Below, piece after piece: positions 1 to 5,528 of a stretch of 8,137 nt of DNA. Location of the stretch: NCBI GenBank assembly GCA_027016915.1, contig JALURJ010000300.1:1-8137 (forward strand), written 5' to 3'. Numbering within the stretch: the stretch's first letter is position 1; each line of letters begins with the position of its first letter. The notes beneath the pieces were generated by a model that searched no databases, was not told the DNA's origin, and saw nothing but the letters and a program-made list of their open reading frames with translations. The stretch comes from Desulfurococcales archaeon (GTDB lineage: Archaea; Thermoproteota; Thermoprotei_A; Sulfolobales; WAQK01). Made by a program: the position numbers and the translations under genes.

Positions 1-83
1 CCAGATATATATCACTAGCGCTGGTTGTTCGAAATCCTAGCATTAAATGGGACGCCAGGCAATAAATGGATGGTGCCTAGAAG
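1..83 (+). promoter_or_regulatory. Promoter and leader of the secreted-protein gene
   Basis: Non-coding DNA upstream of the first gene. Two TATA-like elements are visible: GATATATATC at 4-13, and TTAAAT at 43-48. The second would place the transcript start near base 71, giving a leader of about 13 bases. That fits the short leaders inferred for the other promoters in this window. A GGTG Shine-Dalgarno core at 72-75 lies 8 bases before the ATG at 84. Which TATA element is used cannot be decided from sequence alone. The 3' end of a gene upstream of the window may be close by. Confidence 0.4.
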
Positions 84-1277
84 ATGCGGTGGATGCTTGC
101 TGTAATTGTTCTAGCCGTCGCGGCGGGCCTGCTGGCAGCTTACGTTCCAGCCCACACCCCGGTCTCTGAGAGCACTGCAACCACACCTCACCCACACACC
201 GCTGGGGCCGCGAGCAGCGTCTCATGCACGGAGACGCGTAGCGCTGCCGGGGAGAGGATGGAACATGAATATGTTTTCAGGCTGGGGTACTGGCAGCTAA
301 GGATAACCGTGGGAGAAGTTAACGGAACCCTCACCGCAACCTATGTCGGCGAGAAACCCCTGGAGGTGGAGGACCCACTGCTACCCATCACTGCCGGGCT
401 ACAGCTAACCCTCCACTACTCCGACGGAAGCGAGGAGGTGGTTAGGAAGAGCGGCACCAAATACTGGAACACCACCCTGGAGATAGAGCCGGGCGAGGAG
501 GATAGTATAGGCTTCGAGTCCCAGGGCCTGGAGTTCATAGGTGTCGGAGGAACACTGCCCGACGGCACCCCCGTCGAGATTAAGCTGCCCCTAAGCCAGC
601 TTCTAGCCACGGTCACCATGACCGAGATCATGTATAGCTGCCCGGAAACCCAGACGACCGTGGCACCCGAATGTGTGGTTGAGCACTTGGCCAGCTACCC
701 GGAGCCTCCGGCTGGCGAGATCCGCAGGGCTGAGGAGCCCAACGCCACCATCTACACCGACGGAGTTGTAGAGATAAGGGCCCCGGCCGAGGTCCGGGGA
801 CTCTGGATCCCAATAAACATGACCAACCTGTGGAGCGCCCCGCTGATGCCCTCAACCTTCCACACAGAGTTCACCATAATCAATGCCAGCACCGACGGGG
901 TAAACTACTTCAAGGTGGACTGGAGGGGCCACTACTTCACCTCAGTGGTGACAATGCCTCCAATACCGTCCAGCTGCCTGGAGCAGCTCGACGAGTACGG
1001 ACCGGTGTACTCCGGCTACCTGCTTCAGCCCGGCGAGACGTCCAAGGTGCTGAGGCTGTGGATACCTGACAACTTTGAGTGGCTCCGGGGCGCCAGCGAG
1101 GCATGGCTCTACATCAAGACCGTCGTCAAATATCAGCCGGTGGCCGACGCGTATACCATGAGGGTGCCCGACGACCCCTCCTACAGCTATCTGAAAAACT
1201 TCCTGCTAGTCCGGCTCTACGGGGAGAGGACCGTTGAGATCGTGTTCAGGGTCCACGTATACCTAACCTCGGGGTGA
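84..1277 (+). CDS. Secreted protein of unknown function
   Basis: I do not recognise this 397-residue protein. Residues 1-4 carry one Arg, followed by a hydrophobic stretch at about 4-22 (LAVIVLAVAAGLLAAY), which reads as a signal peptide or N-terminal anchor. There is no lipobox Cys after it. Residues 23-45 are rich in Thr, Ser, Pro and His, typical of a crenarchaeal linker between membrane and ectodomain. The rest looks mostly beta-stranded, with many alternating hydrophobic and polar stretches, and has no further membrane segment. Exactly four cysteines lie outside the leader (48, 186, 197, 298), an even number that would allow two disulfides. Five N-glycosylation sequons are present: NGT 80, NTT 129, NAT 220, NMT 245 and NAS 267. 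Together these point to a cell-surface or extracellular protein. The ATG start has a GGTG site 8 bases upstream. The gene converges on the minus-strand operon with a 91-bp gap, so a shared role with it is not implied. Confidence 0.8.
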   Translation: MRWMLAVIVLAVAAGLLAAYVPAHTPVSESTATTPHPHTAGAASSVSCTETRSAAGERMEHEYVFRLGYWQLRITVGEVNGTLTATYVGEKPLEVEDPLLPITAGLQLTLHYSDGSEEVVRKSGTKYWNTTLEIEPGEEDSIGFESQGLEFIGVGGTLPDGTPVEIKLPLSQLLATVTMTEIMYSCPETQTTVAPECVVEHLASYPEPPAGEIRRAEEPNATIYTDGVVEIRAPAEVRGLWIPINMTNLWSAPLMPSTFHTEFTIINASTDGVNYFKVDWRGHYFTSVVTMPPIPSSCLEQLDEYGPVYSGYLLQPGETSKVLRLWIPDNFEWLRGASEAWLYIKTVVKYQPVADAYTMRVPDDPSYSYLKNFLLVRLYGERTVEIVFRVHVYLTSG

Positions 1278-1368
1278 AGCCAGGCTTTTGGTTGCAGCTA
1301 CCTCAGGCTAAAACCGCATATTTACCGGTGATGAGCGTTGCTGGGGCTATTGTTGAACTATGGTTAGG
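1278..1368. other. Convergent intergenic region
   Basis: A 91-bp gap between two converging genes. I see no RNA gene and no convincing hairpin. Short T runs (TTTT at about 1287-1290 on plus, and the complement of AAAA at about 1312-1315 on minus) could act as weak archaeal terminators for the two transcripts. That is inference only. Confidence 0.35.
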
Positions 1369-1674
1369 CTATATTTCGAGGTCTAGGAGTGGCACGTGCT
1401 GCTGGCATCCATATACATCTCTGCATCCAGGATGCCCGGCGGGGGTTTCCCGCAGTATGGCTATCTTTACCGCCAGGGCCTGGTCGTAGAATATTACTTT
1501 TAGCACCCTCTCCTCCGGGATCCTGTAGGCCTTTGCAACCCTCGCAGCCGTAAGCCTCCCCGAAGCCTTGACCCTCCTGTAGGTTTCCTCATCTCTAAAC
1601 ACTATGTCTACTGTTACCGTGAAGGGGTCTGCGTTTTTACTTCTCAGCACTTTAACCAGTTCTCCTAGCTTCAA
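1369..1674 (-). CDS. DUF4387 family protein, partner of the AtuA-like protein
   Basis: A 101-residue protein of the DUF4387 family, which is usually encoded beside or joined to DUF1446/AtuA proteins. Its biochemical role is not established. Family-like blocks visible here are RSKNADPF at residues 11-18, DIVF at 23-26, and DVYGCQQHVPLL at 86-97 near the C-terminus. The length is normal for the family, so the gene looks intact. I chose the TTG start at 1674, which overlaps the TGA of the upstream gene as TTGA and has AGGGGGTG at 1688-1681, 6 bases before it. The in-frame GTG at 1683 would start inside that ribosome-binding site and add only three residues (MAG). The gene is translationally coupled to the AtuA-like gene, which suggests the two products work as one complex. 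The family call rests on recalled motifs and on the neighbour. Confidence 0.85.
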   Translation of the reverse strand: MKLGELVKVLRSKNADPFTVTVDIVFRDEETYRRVKASGRLTAARVAKAYRIPEERVLKVIFYDQALAVKIAILRETPAGHPGCRDVYGCQQHVPLLDLEI

Positions 1675-3050
1675 GCCCGCCACCCCCTGGGAAGCTCGAC
1701 GAGCTTTTGCTTAAAGGGTTCTAGAGGGTTGTCTAGTGGAAGGGCGTGCCAGATGTTGAACTCGTAGACCGGCCCCCCGTCCAGCACCACGGGTGAGAAT
1801 GGGAATGCCACGTTGCCAGCCGTGGTTATGCAGCCTGGGAAGTCGAGGTGGAGTATGGTTGACCTCAGGAACAACGCTACCCCTAAGGCCCTCTCTCTGG
1901 ATGGCGCCACGACTTCAACCAGGATACCCACCTCGTGGGCTGGCCTCGGAAGAGGCTCCGACCCGCCCATAACACCGTCCCTCCCATAGATCCTGAAGTA
2001 GACCCGGTAGTCCTGCCTGCCGAAAACCTGCCTAACCCTGCGCATACTCTCCTCCAAGATGTAGTCTAGGCTGGAGATGAAGGCAGGGTCCCTGGCCCCC
2101 ATGACCATTACGGCTCTATGGCCGGCAAGCCTGGCCCCCTCCACCTTCACTGTATACCTTCCCAGCTCGACGTATCGGCTACCGCTCACCTTGACAGTCC
2201 TCTCGTCAACCTGCTCGTAGGTAGTGTTGCCGAGATCTAGGTAGCCGTCGGGCCCCGCCTCCATGAAGGGATCTGTCCTCTCGTAGAGGGAGTGGGCCGC
2301 CACCGAGGCGACGGTGGCTCTACGCTTAGGGTTTGGGGGGAACACGAGGAAGTGGTCTCTCCTCAACACGGCGAACATGCCATCACTCGTGGTGGGCGGG
2401 TCCGCTGCCAGGGAGCCGCACTCCAAGATCTTGGCCATGTGCATGGCCAGGCCCTTGTCGAACCCCATCATTATCGGGATCGCCGAGAATAGGGCAACGT
2501 CAAGGGCACGGCCTGTGAGCACTATGTCGGGCCTGAACCTCTTGATGGCGTCGATTATCGGTTCAGGACCCATCTGGGCGACTATGTGGGTTGCCTCCTC
2601 CACGTCTCGAAGCCTTAGAGTCTCGGGGAGAGAGGGGTGCGGCGTGAGCCTCCTAGCCTCGACGCCCTCCTCCAGCTTCCTTCTAAGATACTCCTTGGAG
2701 AGCTCGCCGCTCAGCACGGCAACCCTCGCCCTAACCCCCTTCTCCCTGAGTATCTCGTCCAGAACCCTCAGGACAAGTTCAACCAGGTTGTCTGTGCCTG
2801 GGCCTGTTGCTGAGAATATGAAGGGGATCCCCCTCTCAACCGCCTCGGGAACTATAAGGGAGAGATCCCTCTTGATCACCTCGAGGGAGTGGGGCATGGT
2901 CGCCGAGCCCAGGTAGTAGGGGCCCGGATCCATGCTTGTACCCTGGAGTGCGATGAAGTCCGGCTCCAGCCTGAGAGCCCTGAGAAGGGAATCCCTGGGG
3001 ACCCCGTGGCCCAGGTGGCCTGCAGGTGCGTATACTTTAAGCTCCTTCAA
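1671..3050 (-). CDS. AtuA-like (DUF1446) acyclic terpene utilization family protein
   Basis: A 459-residue protein of the DUF1446 family. The namesake AtuA is encoded in the citronellol/geraniol catabolic cluster of Pseudomonas. The reaction of the family is not established, and most homologues sit in organic-acid clusters unrelated to terpenes. Visible family-like blocks are GTSMDPGPYYLG at residues 37-48, the FSATGPGTDN region at 79-88, TGRALD at 179-184, AMHMAKILECGSLAA at 202-216, SVAAHSLYERTDP at 249-261 and FPGCITTAGNVAFPFSP at 404-420. No signal peptide or membrane segment is seen, so it should be cytoplasmic. The TTG start at 3050 is favoured by a GGGTGA site 6 bases upstream that overlaps the end of the lyase gene. 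The intergenic gap is 6 bases. The 3' end overlaps the DUF4387 gene. Some bacterial AtuA proteins are longer because of a C-terminal extension; here the second part appears to be a separate small gene. The family call is secure, but the function is not. Confidence 0.9.
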   Translation of the reverse strand: MKELKVYAPAGHLGHGVPRDSLLRALRLEPDFIALQGTSMDPGPYYLGSATMPHSLEVIKRDLSLIVPEAVERGIPFIFSATGPGTDNLVELVLRVLDEILREKGVRARVAVLSGELSKEYLRRKLEEGVEARRLTPHPSLPETLRLRDVEEATHIVAQMGPEPIIDAIKRFRPDIVLTGRALDVALFSAIPIMMGFDKGLAMHMAKILECGSLAADPPTTSDGMFAVLRRDHFLVFPPNPKRRATVASVAAHSLYERTDPFMEAGPDGYLDLGNTTYEQVDERTVKVSGSRYVELGRYTVKVEGARLAGHRAVMVMGARDPAFISSLDYILEESMRRVRQVFGRQDYRVYFRIYGRDGVMGGSEPLPRPAHEVGILVEVVAPSRERALGVALFLRSTILHLDFPGCITTAGNVAFPFSPVVLDGGPVYEFNIWHALPLDNPLEPFKQKLVELPRGWRA

Positions 3051-3056
3051 CCAGGC

Positions 3057-3947
3057 TCACCCAACCTTTCCTTCTCCCAGGGGCTGGTAGCACCTGTTCT
3101 CCATCTCAACGTATTTTCCGAGCCCTAGGAGCTCGTTAAACTCGTTGAAGCTCACCATCCTACCCCACAGCCCTTTGACGGAGCCCTGCCTCCTTATGGC
3201 GTCGAGAACCTCCATAATGGCTCTAGCCGAGGCGTATAGCAGGGCTAGGGGGAACGACGCCACCCCCTCCTCCAGCCCCCACTCCTTCAGGTCCTCCACT
3301 CCCACGTTCTTGAGGGGGCCTATGCCGAGCCCTACATGCATGGGGGCTCCGACCTCCCTGATCTCGGCTTTGAGCTGCTCGACGGACTTGGGCTGGGACT
3401 TAACCATGTCGGCACCGGCCTTGAGGTACGCTTTCATCCTCCGGACAGCCTCCTCGGTGGAGACGTCGTCAGCGTCTGTCCTCGCTATTATTATGAAATC
3501 CTCGCTTTCACGCGCCTCGACCGCCGCACGGATCTTCGCAACCATCTTCTCTACCGGGATGATCCTCCTCTCCACAGGCATGTATCCGCACCTCTTAGGC
3601 TCGGCCTGATCCTCTCTGATGACGCCAGCCAGCCCGGCCCTCTCAAACTCCCTTACAGTCCTCGCAACGGCCAGCGGCCCGCCGTACCCCGTGTCGGCGT
3701 CGGCTATCACCGGTATGCTTACGGCCCCAGCTATCCTCCGGTGGACCTCGAGGGACTCGTAGAAGGAGAGCAGGCCGACGTCAGGGGCTCCTAGGAAGGA
3801 TGCTGATATGCCGTAGCCCGTGGTGGATATGGCTTTGAAACCCATGTACTCTATGAGCTTGGCCGTTAGGGCGTCGTAGGCCGAGGGGGCGATCACTATG
3901 CCTTGCTGCTTCAGGAGCCTTCGCAGGCTTGTCCCCCGCTGTGACAC
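3057..3947 (-). CDS. Isocitrate lyase/PEP mutase superfamily protein, likely a C-C lyase
   Basis: A 296-residue TIM-barrel enzyme of the ICL/PEPM superfamily, of the short methylisocitrate/dimethylmalate lyase size rather than true isocitrate lyase. The metal-binding DADTGYGG lies at residues 83-90 (D83, D85). EDQ is at 112-114, PKRCGY at 117-122 with the putative catalytic Cys120, and ARTDA at 155-159 (R156, D158). The C-terminal FNEFNELLGLGKY block at 268-280 is also typical. Cys120 argues for a lyase and against a phosphonate-forming mutase. Three substrate-site features differ from PrpB-type enzymes: Tyr122 replaces the usual His, Gln185 sits where a conserved Glu is expected, and HVGLGIG (204-210) replaces the NxTEFG motif. 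Known substrates therefore should not be assumed. The GTG start has GGGGG about 6 bases upstream, and an in-frame TGA lies 21 bases upstream of the start, which fixes it. It is the first gene of the operon. Confidence 0.9.
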   Translation of the reverse strand: MSQRGTSLRRLLKQQGIVIAPSAYDALTAKLIEYMGFKAISTTGYGISASFLGAPDVGLLSFYESLEVHRRIAGAVSIPVIADADTGYGGPLAVARTVREFERAGLAGVIREDQAEPKRCGYMPVERRIIPVEKMVAKIRAAVEARESEDFIIIARTDADDVSTEEAVRRMKAYLKAGADMVKSQPKSVEQLKAEIREVGAPMHVGLGIGPLKNVGVEDLKEWGLEEGVASFPLALLYASARAIMEVLDAIRRQGSVKGLWGRMVSFNEFNELLGLGKYVEMENRCYQPLGEGKVG

Positions 3948-3952
3948 GTGTA

Positions 3953-4002
3953 TCCCCCTGGGGCATCATTAGTATGTCACATGTTTTAACATTACCTGAG
4001 TG
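3953..4002 (-). promoter_or_regulatory. Minus-strand operon promoter with overlapping inverted repeat
   Basis: Read on the minus strand, TTAAAA at 3988-3983 is a plausible TATA box. It would put the transcript start near 3960, giving a leader of about 13 bases that still contains the GGGGG ribosome-binding site at about 3953-3957. The TATA element lies inside a perfect inverted repeat, ATGTT-TT-AACAT, at 3981-3992. A regulator bound there would cover the TATA box. Both the promoter and the operator reading are inferences from position and base composition. Confidence 0.4.
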
Positions 4003-4022
4003 TTTTTCAATAAGGATCTTTG

Positions 4023-4070
4023 AAAATATTTATTATGGCTTTGACGAATAAACCTCCGGGGTGCAGAATT
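4023..4070 (+). promoter_or_regulatory. TATA box and ribosome-binding site of the ferredoxin operon
   Basis: AAAATATTTA at 4023-4032 is a good archaeal TATA box and predicts a transcript start near 4053. GGGGTG at 4058-4063 lies 7 bases before a TTG at 4071. The resulting leader is about 18 bases, the same geometry as the promoter near 5482. This arrangement decides the start of the next gene: the in-frame ATG at 4035 and TTG at 4020 would lie at or before the TATA box and have no ribosome-binding site. Confidence 0.6.
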
Positions 4071-4790
4071 TTGGCCAGAATAGACCAGGAGAAATGCACC
4101 GGGTGCGGAGACTGCATCCCAGTATGCACCGTCGGCGCCATTCAGATGAGTGGGGAGGGCAAAGCCCACGTCGACCTGGACGCATGCGTGGAGTGCGGAG
4201 TCTGTGTCAGGAGCAGGGTGTGCCCCGTCAACGCCATCTACATGCAGAAGCTCGAGTATCCCAGGATTTTGAGGAGGGTCTTCAGCGACCCTACCATGAC
4301 GCATAAGCTGACAGGCATACCTGGGAGGGGGACGGCCGAGGTCAAGACCAACGACGTGACGCTCCGGTACGACTGGGGCTACTACGGGATGTGCATAGAG
4401 CTTGGCAGGCCCGGGGTGGGCGCAAGCCTGCGGGACGTCGAGAAGGTGACCAGGGCCCTCGCCGAGCTAGGAGTAGAGTTCGTGGAGGAGAACCCCCTCA
4501 TGGGGCTCTTCGAGGACCCCAGTAGGGGGAAGCTCAAGGAGGAGGTGCTGGGGGAGAGGGTCCTCTCCCTGATAGTTGAGGTAAAGTTTCCAAGCGAGCT
4601 CCTACCCAAGGTTATAGAGACCCTGAAAAAGGTGGAGAAAGAGGTTGACACTGTGTTCACAGTAGGGCTGATAACCAGGATCACGCCGGAAGGAGGGATC
4701 CCGGCGATAAGCCAGCTTGAACAGCTGGGGGTAGCGGTTAGGCCCAACGCCAAGGTTAACATGGGTCTGGGAAGGGTTCTGAGGAGGTGA
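4071..4790 (+). CDS. 2[4Fe-4S] ferredoxin-domain protein with C-terminal domain of unknown function
   Basis: A 239-residue protein from the TTG at 4071 (N-terminus MARIDQEKC). Residues 1-58 form a bacterial-type ferredoxin domain. Cluster motif one is C9-x2-C12-x2-C15-x3-C19; motif two is C39-x2-C42-x2-C45-x5-C51-P, with a two-residue insertion before the last Cys. It should hold two [4Fe-4S] clusters and carry electrons in the cytoplasm. The C-terminal part starts with GIPGRGTAEVKTNDVTLRY (about 82-100). It then reads as two strand-helix-strand units: around YYGMCIELGR, LRDVEKVTRALAELG and VEFVEENP, and around VLSLIVEVKFP, the following helix and TVFTVGLITR. This suggests a ferredoxin-like alpha/beta fold, possibly a substrate or regulatory domain. 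I cannot name it. The downstream gene begins 6 bases after the stop, so both are co-transcribed and likely partners. A longer form from ATG 4035 is possible but poorly supported. Confidence 0.85.
   Translation: MARIDQEKCTGCGDCIPVCTVGAIQMSGEGKAHVDLDACVECGVCVRSRVCPVNAIYMQKLEYPRILRRVFSDPTMTHKLTGIPGRGTAEVKTNDVTLRYDWGYYGMCIELGRPGVGASLRDVEKVTRALAELGVEFVEENPLMGLFEDPSRGKLKEEVLGERVLSLIVEVKFPSELLPKVIETLKKVEKEVDTVFTVGLITRITPEGGIPAISQLEQLGVAVRPNAKVNMGLGRVLRR
4783..4790 (+). promoter_or_regulatory. Full-length Shine-Dalgarno site GGAGGTGA
   Basis: GGAGGTGA is an 8-base match to the archaeal anti-Shine-Dalgarno sequence. It overlaps the TGA stop of the ferredoxin gene and sits 6 bases before the GTG at 4797, fixing that start and indicating translational coupling of the two genes. 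Confidence 0.8.
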
Positions 4791-4796
4791 GGAGCG

Positions 4797-5435
4797 GTGA
4801 CCCACTCTCTCCACAGGCTCGGGCCTAAGGAGCTCTTCGCGGAGGACTACGTGTGGCTCGTCTACCACGTTAAGGGGATAAACGATGTCGACCTCGAGAA
4901 GAAGTATAGGGACATACTGGACCTGGCGAGAAGCCTTGGAAGCATAAGTTATGGCAACATAAAGGTTGGAAACATATTCACGACTAGCCACGAGAACCTG
5001 AAGAAGAGCGTGAGCGAGAAGTCCAGGATCCGCGGGGTCTTCACCTCCAAGCAACAGGTGGTCGAGTTCCTCAAGGCGATGAAGGAGAGGGACTACGGGC
5101 TCTCAGTCATAATTTCGGGCCTAATAGAAGAGGTGCTAGACGCTGCCTCCAAGGCAAGCGTCAAACCCCACTCGATACACCTCTCCCTGGGTGTGTGGGG
5201 CAAGAAACAGCTTCTACCACCCGAGGAGATCCTAGCAGTGACAACCATGTGCGGCCACCACATGGTGTCTCCGAGGCTCGTCGAGAGGATGGTTGAGAAG
5301 ATAAGGAGGGGCGAAATAACCCCGGAAAAGGCTGCCGAGGAGCTGGCCAAGCTGTGTCCATGCGGCATATTCAACCCCCGGAAGGCATCAAAAATCTTAC
5401 AACTTCTCATTGAAAAGAAAAAGACAAGTAAATAA
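4797..5435 (+). CDS. Conserved-looking Cys/His-rich protein of unknown function, ferredoxin partner
   Basis: A 212-residue soluble protein with no signal peptide or membrane segment. I cannot assign it to a named family, though its N-terminal HSLHR and YVWLVYHVKGIND blocks resemble uncharacterised proteins I believe occur beside ferredoxin-type proteins in other anaerobes; this is recollection, not a search. Blocks of note are HSLHRLG (3-9), KVGNIFTTSHENL (56-68), VFTSKQQVVEFL (81-92), SVKPHSIHLSLGVWGK (121-136), TTMCGHHMVSP (149-159) and LCPCGIFNPRKA (186-197). Cys152, His154, His155, Cys187 and Cys189 could ligate a metal or an Fe-S cluster, which would suit the adjacent ferredoxin. The C-terminus is Lys-rich (KKKTSK). 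The GTG start is fixed by the perfect ribosome-binding site. The gene is last in its operon and is followed by an AT-rich spacer with a T tract. Confidence 0.8.
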   Translation: MTHSLHRLGPKELFAEDYVWLVYHVKGINDVDLEKKYRDILDLARSLGSISYGNIKVGNIFTTSHENLKKSVSEKSRIRGVFTSKQQVVEFLKAMKERDYGLSVIISGLIEEVLDAASKASVKPHSIHLSLGVWGKKQLLPPEEILAVTTMCGHHMVSPRLVERMVEKIRRGEITPEKAAEELAKLCPCGIFNPRKASKILQLLIEKKKTSK

Positions 5436-5475
5436 GATAAGTAAAATATTTGCAATAAAAACCAGATTTTTTAAA
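5436..5475 (+). terminator. Probable T-tract terminator of the ferredoxin operon
   Basis: AT-rich DNA follows the stop codon, with TTTTTT at 5467-5472. No strong hairpin precedes it. Archaeal RNA polymerase commonly stops at such T runs without a stem. The tract lies just upstream of the next promoter, a sensible place for termination. Confidence 0.45.
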
Positions 5476-5480
5476 GGTAA

Positions 5481-5528
5481 ATTTAAATATCACCTCACTA
5501 CTATTCTGACTATTAGTGGTGGGAAAGT
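5481..5528 (+). promoter_or_regulatory. Promoter and ribosome-binding site of the ABC importer
   Basis: TTTAAATA at 5482-5489 is a near-ideal crenarchaeal TATA box and predicts a transcript start near 5511. GGTGGG at 5518-5523 is the ribosome-binding site, 5 bases before the TTG at 5529. The leader is about 18 bases. The importer is thus likely transcribed separately from the ferredoxin operon. Confidence 0.65.

Noticed and set aside
2314..2916. A 200-residue plus-strand open frame
   Set aside because: It lies wholly opposite the AtuA-like gene, its protein is Ser/Arg-rich with no domain-like pattern, and the minus-strand product has clear family motifs.
3145..3609. A 154-residue plus-strand open frame
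   Set aside because: It is the antisense of the lyase-family gene, with skewed Ser/Thr/Leu composition and no ribosome-binding site I can see.
3057..3947. PEP mutase, which with the importer would suggest a phosphonate system
   Set aside because: PEP mutases lack the catalytic Cys in the KRCG position, and no phosphonopyruvate decarboxylase or other phosphonate gene is in the window.
3781..3969. Minus-strand frame starting ATGATG at 3969
   Set aside because: It is out of frame with the lyase gene and reads as low-complexity shadow sequence. The ATGs are attractive, but the real gene starts at the GTG at 3947, fixed by an in-frame TGA 21 bases upstream.
4602..5054. A 150-residue minus-strand open frame across the ferredoxin and unknown genes
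   Set aside because: It spans the junction of two well-supported plus-strand genes and shows no domain or start signal.
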